A stretch of 64,000 nt of DNA, from contig JAEVLN010000008.1 in the NCBI GenBank assembly GCA_018350325.1, forward strand, positions 3,367,794-3,431,793, given 5' to 3'. The notes under the pieces were generated by a model. That model made no database searches. It was not told where the DNA came from and worked only from the letters and a program-made list of their open reading frames with translations. Shown in pieces: positions 54,426 to 64,000 of this stretch (its first letter is position 1; each line of letters starts with the position of its first letter). This DNA comes from Globodera rostochiensis (Eukaryota > Nematoda > Chromadorea > Rhabditida > Heteroderidae). The position numbers and the translations under genes are program-made.

Positions 54426-55771
54426 AGTCCAGGTCGGTCCTTTTTCATACAGAAAACCAAAAAATTATAACATTATTTATTTTCTGATCGAATTTCCTCC
54501 ATCAATGCCTCCGTCCTCGTCCATTCACTTTATTGGAATACTGGTAAATTCCATATCCTGATCCCGATCCTGACTTTTTTCAAAATTCCGGGCTCTAGTG
54601 AAGACCTTGAGAAGATTTTTGGAATCTAACGTGAAAAAGATTCTAGAGTTTTACTATCTTTTATTTTATTTGGAATTTCTAATTTGTCTGGGTCACAGAG
54701 AGAGCAAAAGAGACCCTGAATAAAAAACCACTTGAGAACCCCCAGGGACTGATCCAAAAAAAAACAGATTAAAATTCAACATTAAAAAAATCAAAGAAAC
54801 CTCATAAAAAACTTAGCAGCTCATAAACGTGGTTTAAAAGTTGGTCAATTGTGTTTACATTTTCACATTAATTTTCTTTCAAATTTTCCTTTTTTCAGCG
54901 TTTTTAGTTCTTTGTTCTTGGACAATCTGCTGCAGGCTCCGTCCAGCAGATCAGAGACAAGTCGTTTTGTTTGTCGGCAAGTCGCCCGATTGTGCTGCCC
55001 CCGGGGGAGGGGAGGGGAGGGGGGCTTCACATTCACAATGATATTATAATTATTATTCATAGCCCCATTACCATTCCATTAAATTTACCCTTTTTCAAAT
55101 TCATCGATAGAGCACTCAACTTTGAATGGCGGGGGGAAGTTCGGGCACCGCAATACAGCATTAAAAAAGAAAATTTCAAAAATTTTCGCATTTTAGACTC
55201 TCATTAAATACTTTGGCGCTTTCCGACCCCCTCCCAGAACGCAAAAATTGAAAAAATGTTGACCAATTTTCTTTAAAATGTCCTTAAAATCTTTGAATTT
55301 CCGGCGCCGCCTATCGGCACCGTCGGGCCATTCCTATCTCTTTAACCCTTAAAAACCCAAAAGAAAGCCGGGGATAGTATTACTTTATCCTTTGGATTTT
55401 CGTAAAATGTGCCACGAAAATAGGGATTTGGAGGATGCCCAAAAGTTCCACGTCAGCTTACCCGCTGAAGGCAGGCCCTGTGATATGCAAAGTGCAATTC
55501 AGATTTATCGACCAATATCTCTGCTTCTTTGGCCATTTACTCTGCCTTGGCGCTTCTTCTATACATTAAGCCATAATGCCCCACCCCCCACCCCCCGCCA
55601 ACATTGGCATAAACGGGGGCCCAAATGCTCCATTTTTGGCATATACCTATCTTTGTCGAAGTAAGGCAATGTATATGTAAATAATAAAATAGATGTGACG
55701 TGCCATCAATTTCTTTCCATCTTTTTCTAAGGAATCAATTCGCATTGTTTCTTTTAGAGTGGGGGCCAATC
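54426..55771. other. Spacer upstream of the SPRYSEC-like gene
   Basis: No gene is seen. About 55030-55110 is the reverse complement of 61230-61310 ('aataattattcatagcccca'). 55120-55215 matches 2865-2985. 55297-55330 is a single arm of the 'cggcgccgcctatcggcacc' family. The last 170 bp has two TGGCAT motifs (55605-55610, 55637-55642), reverse complements of ATGCCA. Confidence 0.5.
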
Positions 55772-55884
55772 ATGCCAATGCCAATGCCAATGCAACGCAA
55801 ATGCCAACAAATTCTCTCGCGTCCCCCCCCCCACTCTCTTTGCTGGCAATGCTTTCTAAGCCAGCGATTAAAGCCGTATAAAAG
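55772..55884 (+). promoter_or_regulatory. ATGCCA (DOG-box-like) cluster and TATA box of the SPRYSEC-like gene
   Basis: ATGCCA occurs in tandem at 55772-55777, 55778-55783 and 55784-55789, and again at 55801-55806. Reverse copies lie at 55605 and 55637. TATAAAAG lies at 55877-55884. ATGCCA is the DOG box reported as enriched upstream of dorsal-gland effector genes in Globodera rostochiensis. The TATA position predicts transcription from about 55905-55912, which makes the ATG at 55943 the first usable start. Confidence 0.7.
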
Positions 55885-55942
55885 CGTTGGTAAATTCAGC
55901 AGAATGCCATCATTCAAAACTATTCAATTTTATTGCCTCAAA

Positions 55943-57423
55943 ATGGGCACCGTCCTCTTTTTGGCTGCAATTTGCTTCGTCGTGGCCACTATTCAGCTGA
56001 AGACGGGTCAGAAAAATTCTTTGGCAATTAAAATTTGGCGCAATAAACAATATTTTTTTCTTAATAATAAAAATTTATTTTAAATATGCAAATATTTTAA
56101 CTTATTTCCTACTCACGTAGAGAATTCAGATGCATCGCCGCCAGAAACATCAAACGAAAACCCAGGTAGAATGATTAATTTGATTTAAAAAATACACAAA
56201 TCTCAAAGATCCGTGTATCAAATTTGGTATAAAAAAGCATTTCCATGCAATTAAATTAAAAATAATAAATACAATTATTAGGGCTAACCACTGACAATCA
56301 ATGGGATTCCAATGACGCTGCATGTCACGAGGATCTCAGACTCTCTGAACGCCAGGGCGAGTAACTGTACTTATTTTGTATCAGAAATTTACTGATTTGT
56401 CAGAAATGCACTGATTTCAGCTCGGCGTACTGATTTTGTACTGATTTTCAGGAAAATTCGTATTTTTTGGACCAATTTCCTTAACAATGAGTCGAAAATC
56501 CAAAAATTTTCCCGGCGACGCCTATCGGCACCGCCGTACCCCTTCTATTCTTAAAAAACCTTTCAAAAAACTGATTTTTGACCCTAAAATCTGATAGTTT
56601 GACTGAGTCTAATGTACTGATTTTGAAAAATTTTAGTTACGCGCCCTGATAAACGCAAAAAATTGTCTGACGCTACACACTCTGAGTCCAAACAATTGGT
56701 TGTCGAACATGTGGTAGAGCGTTTGAGCTATATAGAAGCTAGAAGAAGAAGCATTTTGACGCACTCTGTCTTCGCTGTTCAGTCAATTCCAACATATGGA
56801 ATTTTCTATTACGAAGTGAAAATTGAATGGAAAGAATGGTAAAAACTTATAAATATTGTACAAAGAAAACAATTTCTGAGCTCGGAAATATTTATATATT
56901 TAGGCTCCATGTTTTCGTTGGACTCGCCACAAAACAAATGAAATTGAACGAAGGTGTTGGACATGCTAAAGGCACTTACGCTTACGATAGCAGTGGCATT
57001 ATTTGGGGTCACGAGGTCGAGGGATGTGCGCACGGCGTCAACAAAAGACCGTACATCGACAAAGAAATTCCTAAGTTTGAAGACGGCGACGTCGTCGGAT
57101 GCGGCGTGGATTTGGAAAAGAAGCAAATCTTTTACACAAAAAACGGAGGTGAGACAGAATAAATTAAGGCCATTTTAGTTTTAATTGGTGCACATCATCC
57201 TGCTGAATTTGTTAATTATTTTTTGCTTAATTTTTAAGAAATTGTAATCGCCGGTTTGTCTGTTAATGCCAATTTGCCCTTGTTTCCATGCGTATCGTTG
57301 ACTGTTATGCGCCAGAAAATTGAAGCCAACTTTGGACCGGACTTCCTATTCAAGCTTGAGAAACTGAAAAACTTGAAAACTGAGAAAATAGAGAATCTGA
57401 AACCCGAGAAACAGAGAATCTGA
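55943..57423 (+). CDS. SPRYSEC-like secreted SPRY protein, exon 3 interrupted by a MITE
   Basis: Exons 55943..56006, 56121..56165, 56282..56838 (containing a 296 bp element), 56904..57148, 57239..57423. Without the element and one target duplicate the frame is 792 nt, 263 aa, all phases consistent. A signal peptide (MGTVLFLAAICFVVATIQL) precedes a short linker (ENSDASPPETSNENP). The SPRY domain follows: LTTDNQWDSNDAACHEDLRL, IPTYGIFYYEVKIEWKEW, VFVGLATKQMKLNEGVGHAK, GTYAYDSSGIIWGHEVEG, DGDVVGCGVDLEKKQIFYTK, LFPCVSLTVMRQKIEANFGP. It ends in a Lys/Glu-rich tail. The upstream ATG at 55904 is in frame but lies at the predicted transcription start. Family knowledge: cyst-nematode SPRYSECs are gland-secreted proteins that enter plant cells. 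As read, the element adds an in-frame TAA at its left end, truncating the SPRY domain. Confidence 0.88.
56353..56648. mobile_element. 296 bp hAT-like MITE inside the SPRYSEC-like exon
   Basis: Ends CAGGGCGAGTAACT and AGTTACGCGCCCTG are inverted repeats with one mismatch. The flanking 8-mers are ctgaacgc (56345-56352) and ataaacgc (56649-56656), 6 of 8 matching. Removing the element plus one 8-mer restores an unbroken SPRY frame (LRLSER|KKLSDA). The interior includes one arm of the dispersed 'cggcgacgcctatcggcacc' repeat. Confidence 0.85.
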
Positions 57424-57830
57424 AACCCGAGTAGTTATGATTTTTTGTTGTTGAGGCTTTCGATATTTTTTTTGGTGTTGGTAAAAAACATGTTTATTAA
57501 TTCATTTTGTTTTTTTTGAATTTGTAAACTAACCGTGTTTCTTGTAAAAATTTACTTCGATTTATTCAAATTCAGCAAAGTTTAGCTATCTATTAATTCT
57601 ATAGCTCAGAGTAGTACACGGTTTGATTGGGTATACGGTAGCTACAGTATACTGTATCTACAGTCTTACTGTACTACCGTATATTCATTGGAACCAAAGC
57701 CAAGCAAGCTAAAACCGATGCATTTAAAGAGCGACTTTTTTTGTAAAGACAATCCAATAGAAGTGGACAATCGGACAATAAAGACCATCCAACAGAAGTG
57801 GACAAGATGACAAACGCGGATAATACTGAC
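57424..57830. other. Spacer, no gene seen
   Basis: AT-rich 3' flank of the SPRYSEC-like gene. 57615-57680 holds a palindromic 'gtatacggtag...ctaccgtata' stretch, related to the ends of the small element at 63754-63865. 57750-57830 repeats 'gacaatccaa(t/c)agaagtgg' with 58375-58420 on the far side of the next element. Confidence 0.5.
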
Positions 57831-58352
57831 TAGGGTGTCCAAAAATATGCACATGCATATTTTTTTCCTGAACTGGGAACGGTCTGAAACGCACGAAAAA
57901 CATGTTTTCAGCTTGGTTTGAAGCGTTTAGAACGCATTTCCATGTGCATATTTGTGCATATTTCGCCATTTATGTGCATATTTTATGTGCATATTTTGGC
58001 ATTTTCGCCATTTTTGTCCATATTTCGGCATTTTTCAAAAATTCCTTAATAAAAATGCAATAAAAACGAAAAATATACTCCTAAAGATCGACTTTTTGAA
58101 ATTTTCAAAAAATGCACCCCTAAATTTGACTTTTTAAAAATTTTCAAAAAATGCACCCCTAAATTTGACTTTTTAAAAATTTTCAAAAATGCACCCCTAA
58201 AAATTGACTTTTTTGTGATTTGAAGAAATTTTATATTGAATTTGAAAAATTTATGTGCATATTTTTTCATTTTATGTGCATATTTTGCAATTTTTGGTGC
58301 ATATTTTATGCGCATATTTCAAGATTTTATGTGCATATTTTTGGACACCCTA
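57831..58352. mobile_element. 522 bp hAT-like MITE with 24 bp perfect TIRs
   Basis: The left end starts TAGGGTGTCCAAAAATATGC and the right end finishes GCATATTTTTGGACACCCTA; the inverted match extends to about 24 bp with no mismatch. The flanking 8-mers atactgac (57823-57830) and ataatgac (58353-58360) match at 7 of 8 bases. Subterminal tgcatattt repeats lie at both ends and three 'aaaatgcacccctaaatttg' units in the centre. There is no transposase frame. Confidence 0.9.
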
Positions 58353-58871
58353 ATAATGACAATAGGACAACAAAGACAATCGGACAATAAAGACAATCCA
58401 ACAGAAGTGGACAATCAGACAAAACGAAAATTCAAATAGCGAAGGAAAAGCCAAAAGATTTCGAGCCCAACCCAAACATTCTCAGCCTCAAAAAAGAATA
58501 ATTTAACCTTTATATTTAAAATTACGTATTTATTATTGGAAAAAAACAAATTCTATGCTCATTACCTGAAGCAACAATTTTTATGAAAAAAGAAGCCTTG
58601 ACTGACACCAAATAAAAGCAAAAAGTTGTTTTTCAAACATTAATTCAGCAGTAGAGGAGGGAATTGTTGTGCCGCTTGTTTAGTTAAGCTCGGCGTAGCG
58701 AATAAATATAAGTTTATTCGAAGTTTAATCAAATAACGAACAACAAAGGAATTAATATTTTACGGAGCAAATGTGTGTGGGGAGAGGATCACCAATCATT
58801 TTGTTTTTTATTTAATCGAATTTCTGTTTAAATTTCATTCATCAAGTTCGCTCCGTCCTCGGATCGTTCAT

Positions 58872-59290
58872 TCACTTGTTGGGCTCACTTGGACCTGCCT
58901 TTTCGTCAACCATTCTCAAAATAAGAAAAAAATTAATGCGCATGGGGGTGGAATCTGTGTTTGTGTTATGTATGTCGAGAAAATGCGGCAAATCCCCCCT
59001 TTCATCTTTACCCGTCGTCGCCGACGGCACTTTCTTGGAAGAAAATGCCGATTCTGTTCCACTGAAACCAATCCCTCTCAGCTGCCTCTTTTTCCCACTC
59101 GGCCCATTTGTCGTCGTCTCGTTCAATTGGGCAACGAACCAACAGCCAACCAGTCGTAGTCGTTGATTTGTCGTAAGACCAATCGCTCCCCAGACAAAGT
59201 GTTCACCAGCTCAAATGGCACAATGTCCGCAGAATAACAATGCCAAAGACGGATGATGAAATTGACAGGCTCTGCTGAATTGGTAAATTC
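58872..59290 (-). pseudogene. F-box-like family relic (last two exons)
   Basis: 59012..59290 corresponds to exon 4 of the family ([57 protein letters not shown]) and 58872..58914 to the last exon (MVDEKAGPSEPNK). Exon 4 has one extra base near 59150 (in 'gactggttggctgttggttcg'), putting the conserved WLLVRCP block out of frame. Exons 1-3 are missing. The tail resembles that of the SPRY/F-box-like fusion gene ([16 protein letters not shown]). Confidence 0.8.
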
Positions 59291-59433
59291 CTAAATCGGT
59301 CGACAATCGGACAAGATGAGGGAAAGTGGGGGGATGGAGATTTTTATTGTCTATTATATTTAAAATATTTTTAATTTTATTTCATTTTTAATTTTCGACA
59401 TTTATTTCTGGAAAAAGAGCAGCAGAGAATAAA

Positions 59434-60324
59434 TTACCGTCCCTTGCCCCCACTGACCCGCGCAGTGCACAACCCCAACTTTTTGATCTCCTCCGAAACG
59501 TAGTCGGCAGTCAGCAATTGGTCGCCATTCATTTTGACAATTCGAACGCCGATGTGCGGAAATCCGTCAATTGCGCGAATGGCCTCCAGCAATTCGTCTT
59601 CGTTCTGATCACCCAAAAGCTGTCCCCCCAAGGTGACAAAAATGCACTCCTTGCCACGTCCGACCAGTTCGAGGAGGTATTCCAAGCAGAGCTGAGAGAA
59701 AAAGGCCGCCCATTATATGTACAGTATGGCCAAGAAGAATCGATTTTTACAGAAAGTTTGTCCATTGTTTCTTCGTCCGCCAATGTTGGATGGGAATACA
59801 AAAGAACAAAACAGTCCTTTTGCTGGTTGGCGGTAAGTGCATCGTTCAGCAATCGGCGATTGTTACGGTCAATGTACCGTATACCTTTAAAGTTTAAACC
59901 ATTTAAATAATAATAGCCTTAGGATTCTTTTAAACACACCCTTCGACTCCAATTGGCGACTCAACTCCAACAAGTTCACTTGTCGAGGAGAAGCATTGCT
60001 GCTGCTGCTGCTGTTGGTCCCACCATTGCGGAGCAGTACTTTGTAATGCCCTCCATTTTCAATGGTCTCATTTTTCCAACGCTTTTTGGACATGTCGGCG
60101 AACACATCCGGTCCCAGATCCGGGTCCTTAAGCTGAACACTCAGCTCGAACTGCTTGGTCAATTGGTCCATGGACATGTCCAACTCGTCCCTCAACAACT
60201 CCTCCACCATTTGTCCAACAGTTTCATCACAGTCATAGAACAAATGTTTCAGCGTTTTTGTTGCCATGTTCGTCTGATGAATTTCCACACGTGCCACACG
60301 CTTTTCCCCTCCGTGGGGCGCCAT
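59434..60324 (-). CDS. Unrecognised protein, 3 exons
   Basis: Exons 59940..60324, 59751..59884 and 59434..59691 total 777 nt (258 aa), with consistent phase and GT/AG sites. It starts MAPHGGEKRVARVEIHQTNM and is rich in charged residues (TVGQMVEELLRDELDMSMDQ), with a Ser/Asn tract (NGGTNSSSSSNASPRQ). It continues RRLLNDALTANQQKDCFVLL then YLLELVGRGKECIFVTLGGQ, ending TARVSGGKGR. No signal peptide, membrane segment or known domain is visible. Codon use and splice structure look like a real, probably cytosolic protein. I assign no function. Confidence 0.7.
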
Positions 60325-61539
60325 TTTATGTGACAGAATAAGGCAAAAACTAAATTTATAAAAGCAAAATTTGTTTAAAAATTGTACAAAAAGAAAAATT
60401 CTAATTTATAGACAGTGAAATCATAAAAATGATTTTACGAAGAATGGACGACGACAAGCGATGAGAAAAACAATAGAAAATGGAGAAAGAAGCACAAAAA
60501 ACGGTCGGGGGTTAGTTCGGCGCCGCCGTTTCGGGAATTTGTCGCCTCCGGTGGGTGACTTGTCCCCGACCCCCCCCCCCCCAATATGCCGCTCCCGATG
60601 AACCCCGACTCCTCTCCCGAAATTTCGGATCCCCCGATATCTCTCATGCTGCTCCGACTGTGCCATCCCCGCAGGGGTGGGGAGCGTCCCCCGTTTAAAA
60701 CATTGACACAAAGTGAATTGTGGGTGAAAAAAATGTATTGGCAGCAGCAGAAAGCGATAAACAGCAAATGATTGTTGTCGTCGGCCGGCGTTGTGATGGG
60801 ATGTGAAAGGCATAAACTCCGTCCGGCCAGGTCAGCAATGGAAAGATGAGATGAAAAATGATGTAAATGCGAATGAATGATTTTGTTGTGCAGGGGGGGG
60901 GGGGGGGGGGGCACGGCCGAGTTGGCAACTTCGTGTTTTGGAGAAAGGAAAGGATTAACAAAGGAAACAAAAAGCAAAAAGAATGGGTTGTTTGGGTTCG
61001 TGTCCATCTTAGTATCCTTTCTCCAAATCTGAAGATGTCTTTGTCCCAATCATTTCTTATCTAAGTTGGCCATCTTCTGACCATTTGATCTCTTCTTTAA
61101 AAGCCCGCAAATCCTTACAAATTAGCCCGTAAAATCCTTAATGGTCAAAAAAGTACGGGGACTAATGAGTACGGGACCTATAAAATACTAACCGGTCTGA
61201 CCCGTATCCGGGGATTGTTTGGAGCGTTTCTCCGCGTTGTTTGATTTGAAAATGGTAAATCTAATGGACACGGTAATGGGGCTATGAATAATAATTATAA
61301 CAGCATTGGGAATGTGAAGGGTCGTCCCCGGAGGGGTAAATGGTGAAAAAATGAGATGAACAGAATTCTTTGCGTAAAAATGGCCGGAGTTTGGCGCCAA
61401 TTGGTGAGAAGGGGCAATAAAATAGGGGAGGACAAAAACTTGGCGCAATTTGCTTTTATAAAGTGAGCCCCGGGGGGGGGAAGGGGGAATGCATTAGTTT
61501 TGGACAAACTCTGCCGGGGAGGGGCGAAGACGCTTCAAC

Positions 61540-61700
61540 TGAATAATTTTTGGAAAAAACCCCGGAGGGTAGAGGGAGGGACGAAGACGCTGATCAACTG
61601 AATAATTTTTGGACAAAACCCCCGGGGGGGGGGGAGGCTGATCAACTGAATAATTTTTGGACAAAACCCCCGGGGGGGGGGGAGGCTGATGAAATGAATA
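61540..61700. repeat. Tandem repeat ctgaataatttttggacaaaacccccgg
   Basis: Three to four units of roughly 47-68 bp, each combining 'aactgaataatttttggaca' with 'aaacccccggggggggggag'. Unit length varies at the G runs. Confidence 0.85.
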
Positions 61701-63079
61701 ATTTTTGTGAATGTGAGCCGCCCGAAAGGCAAATGATTGGCCGAAAACGGCCCATTCCATTATCTTCTGTGCAATTCTTCTTCGTCGTCGTTGTTGTGAA
61801 TAAATATGTATGTAGGTAAACATAAATCCACAACAACAGGCAACGATGCTAATCGATGTTAGCATCACTTTCACACACTCACTCCGGACAATTTTCTTCA
61901 CAAATTTGTGTCTGCACCTCTCCCCCGGCAATGGACCCCCCCCCCCACCCACCCACCCATTGCTTTTCTTCACTGACGCTGATGGGGGTAGAGGATGGTT
62001 TATACACATCGACCATCATTTGCATTTTCCCAAATTTGTTAAGTTTCATTTTATTTTCATTAAAATGCTAAGTTGGGCGAGATCTTGGTCTCAATTCGAG
62101 AAAAACATCGTGTTTTTTGTATCTCGGGGCCAAGATTTTGACGCCGGACCAAATCTTCTCGTCTCGGGATATGGGTTTTGAGCGCACTTTTCGCTTTTTT
62201 CATAAATTATTGTGTTAATGAAATGTGAGCACCCACCGACCCCAATCATTAAGTCGAATAGCCCGTTTTCTAAGTACATTTTTGGATTTATAAAAATGGG
62301 GGTCAATTTCCTTCCAAAACTACCAAACTTTTTGGGACGATCATCGACTCGTTCCCTTTTTATCAACTCGTACCCTTTTTTTAAAAAAGGCATAAAATTC
62401 CTTTAAATTATTAAACCGGCCTATAAAGGTTATTTTTGAATTCTACAGCCACCGAAAACCCATAGGCCGAGTTTTGAATATGTTAAAGAAATTTTAGACT
62501 TTTTTTTAAAAAAAGCGAGTTGATGGTGAACGGGGGTTAATATTTTACTACATTTGATACCATTCAAAAGCTTAACAAGAGTAGAATATCAACAGGCAAA
62601 AGCTAAACGATTGGACAAGGTTAATAGATCAATTTGATTGATTGTTAATTCAAATTACGAATGGAAATCCTCCATATTTTAGACAAAAACTTAATTAAAA
62701 CAGTATATACGATATGCTCACTTGCATTTTCCTCATTTCGGCGTTTTTGATACGTTTTTTTGGTCCATATTTAGCTGAAGCCAGGGCATATATAAATAGT
62801 TGGCCCATTGCAAATTCGTGCATTGCCTCTAATGGCCCAGCCTCCTCTCGATCTCGCAAGCCGCTCTTTCTCACTCATCCAAACGGGCGATCGCGACACT
62901 AACGAAGGTGTAATGGAATTTAAACAAAACAAAAAATGCCATTTTAAGTTTAAATCAGGCATCATGCGCACAAAAGAACGCATTTTCGTATCCGTCCGTA
63001 ATCCATCCGTCCTCAAAATCTCATATCCGTCCGTATTCGTGATCCATATCCGGCCGGATATATCCGCGCATATCCGGAT

Positions 63080-63164
63080 CAGGGCTGGACGTGATCAATA
63101 GCAACAAAAAGTCGATCACAGACCCCCAAAAATGCCGTGATTGACGTGATCACGTCCAGCCCTG
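63080..63164. mobile_element. 85 bp hAT-like mini-MITE nested in an older element
   Basis: Ends CAGGGCTGGACGTGATCA and TGATCACGTCCAGCCCTG are perfect inverted repeats. The flanking 8-mers atccggat (63072-63079) and gtccggat (63165-63172) match at 7 of 8. The host sequence is a decayed ggatat-rich element. Confidence 0.88.
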
Positions 63165-63281
63165 GTCCGGATGCCTGGGTTAAAGGATTATTTATTTGTA
63201 GGCACTATTCTAAATCAGCAAATAATGAAATAACCAATTTATTTTATATTCTAATTTAAAAATGTTTTAATTTAATTGTAG

Positions 63282-63731
63282 ACGAATTCTTCGCGAATAA
63301 CCAGCACATCGAAGCGACGAATAGCGGCGACGACGGGGGCACCGGTTTGATATTCGCATGCATCGATGGGGATGCGAATCGTGTGCGCGTTTTGTTGTCG
63401 CAGGGCGCGCGGACTGATCAGACCGATGCCAAAGGTGTGGAAATTTGAACAAAAATGGCACCATTTAGGCTTTCTTTTAAGGCACTATTCTAATATGAAA
63501 TAACACATTTTTTTATGAAATTGATCTTTGTTGTGCGCAATATAAACAAATAATTTATTTTTAAAATTTAAATTTAATTTTCAGGAGTTCCTCCACTTTT
63601 TTTCGCGGCAAGAGAAGGGCATTTGGAGGTGTGCAAAGATTTAGTCGCCAGCGGCGCTGTTGTCAACGGGGAGTCGAATAACGGCTTCTCGCCGTGGTTG
63701 GAAGCGTGCGCAAAAGGCCATTTGCACATCG
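63282..63731 (+). CDS. Ankyrin-repeat protein, two internal exons (partial)
   Basis: Exons 63282..63434 and 63585..63731 join with matching phase (G|GA). They read FFANNQHIEATNSGDDGGTG, then two ankyrin-like repeats, GLIFACIDGDANRVRVLLSQ-GARTDQTDAKG and VPPLFFAAREGHLEVCKDLV-ASGAVVNGESN, and the start of a third, GFSPWLEACAKGHLHI. The acceptor at 63280-63281 shows that an upstream exon exists, and the donor after 63731 (G|GTCGGC) that the gene continues past the window. If unspliced there, the frame stops at 63747. The intron after the second exon contains two small inverted-repeat elements. Domain role: protein binding; the partner is unknown. Confidence 0.75.
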
Positions 63732-63753
63732 GTCGGCGGAATTCGTTTTGACT

Positions 63754-63865
63754 TACCGTATACCTATACTCTTTTAATTCCACACCCTCTAATAATGTCG
63801 CACTTTCTGAGGAGGTTGGAAAATTATGACGCATGTGGAATTAAATGAGCATAACCTATACGGTA
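63754..63865. mobile_element. 112 bp inverted-repeat element in an ankyrin-gene intron
   Basis: TACCGTATACCTATACTC...TTTAATTCCACA at the left is mirrored by TGTGGAATTAAATGAGCATAACCTATACGGTA at the right, with small gaps. The centre has 'cctctaataatg' and 'gaggttgg' similar to the 4640-5340 repeats. Its last TA is shared with the next element. Confidence 0.7.
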
Positions 63866-64000
63866 GTGCTGCACGAGACCCAAAATTTCTCGAGACTCGA
63901 GCCCGAGCCCGATACTTTACCTCGAGACTCGAGCCCGAGACCCAAAAAACCCGAGACTTTTCTTGAGTCGATACTCGATATCGAGACTCTCGTGCAGCAC
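63864..64000. mobile_element. Inverted-repeat element with ctcgaga interior, cut by the window end
   Basis: It starts TAGTGCTGCACGAGA at 63864. The window ends in TCTCGTGCAGCAC, the reverse complement lacking only the final TA. The interior is made of 'ctcgagactcgagcccgaga' units. The form suits a hAT-like MITE of about 139 bp. Confidence 0.75.

Larger units (their letters stand above)
60325..63281. other. Long spacer with repeats; one possible signal-peptide exon
   Basis: Long minus-strand frames at 60421-61049 cross G runs and lack domains or splice logic, so they are not called. 61500-61700 is a tandem repeat of about 47-68 bp with 'ctgaataatttttggacaaa' and 'accccggggggg'. 61230-61310 matches 55030-55110 in reverse. 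At 62714 a frame MLTCIFLISAFLIRFFGPYL-AEARA looks like a signal peptide and could be a first exon of the ankyrin gene downstream, but no phase-compatible donor was found before its stop. 62985-63080 and 63165-63176 are remains of the ggatat-rich hAT-like family seen at 11267-12253. Confidence 0.4.

Noticed and set aside
57831..58352. Tc1/mariner MITE with TA target duplication
   Set aside because: TA borders exist, but the flanking 8-mers match 7 of 8 outside the TAGGG ends, which fits hAT better.
60421..61049. Minus-strand frames of 130 and 204 codons
   Set aside because: They cross G homopolymers, have hydrophobic low-complexity ends and no splice support.

Overview
The window is nuclear DNA from an animal with short introns (about 45-90 bp), AT-rich spacers and GC-rich exons. 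The gene families point to a plant-parasitic cyst nematode (Heteroderidae, Globodera/Heterodera type): SPRY-domain genes of the SPRYSEC kind, an F-box-like family, a nematode Srg-type chemoreceptor, two cuticle collagens with the nematode C-terminal signatures (YCPCP and CDHCPPPR), and a PPT1 thioesterase. This placement is inference from families, not a database match. Exons below were joined by hand from GT/AG sites and codon phase. Where a full exon chain is given, its length is a multiple of three.

Layout. 0-1.4 kb: Srg-like receptor (minus). 3.2-7.3 kb: exon-like fragments and a U2 snRNA gene. 7.7-13.2 kb (minus): a 10-exon gene joining a SPRY domain to the F-box-like family, with a minisatellite in one intron and a 987 bp hAT-like element in another. 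14.9-16.0 kb (plus): a predicted secreted protein with 11-residue repeats and three helix-turn-helix-like modules. 17.9-20.6 kb (minus): cuticle collagen with a U2 gene inside an intron. 22.7 kb: third U2 gene. 23.5-25.8 kb (minus): SPRY gene. 26.5-28.6 kb: minisatellites and a broken collagen. 29.9-32.4 kb (minus): complete 11-exon cuticle collagen. 34.8-37.9 kb (minus): PPT1.

37-54 kb is a large rearranged block. About 4.2 kb (PPT1 exon 1, an F-box-like gene, a CCCCGAGGGG-type minisatellite and the 3' end of a second F-box-like gene) is repeated in inverted orientation, and the inverted copy is itself partly tandemly duplicated. A Skp1-like gene sits between the arms, beside the F-box-like genes. 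It is interrupted in a coding exon by a 1.56 kb hAT-like element with a perfect 8 bp target duplication. 55.9-57.4 kb (plus): a SPRYSEC-like gene with signal peptide, TATA box and several ATGCCA motifs upstream (the dorsal-gland DOG box reported for Globodera). It too is interrupted in a coding exon, by a 296 bp hAT-like MITE. 58.9-60.3 kb: an F-box-like relic and an unrecognised three-exon gene. 63.3-63.7 kb: ankyrin-repeat exons.

The main theme is a host-interaction and ubiquitin-ligase-type gene neighbourhood (SPRY, F-box-like, Skp1) being reshaped by non-autonomous hAT-like elements, inverted duplication and exon fusion. Homopolymer-rich stretches and the many 1-base differences in one arm mean that some frameshifts may be sequence errors.
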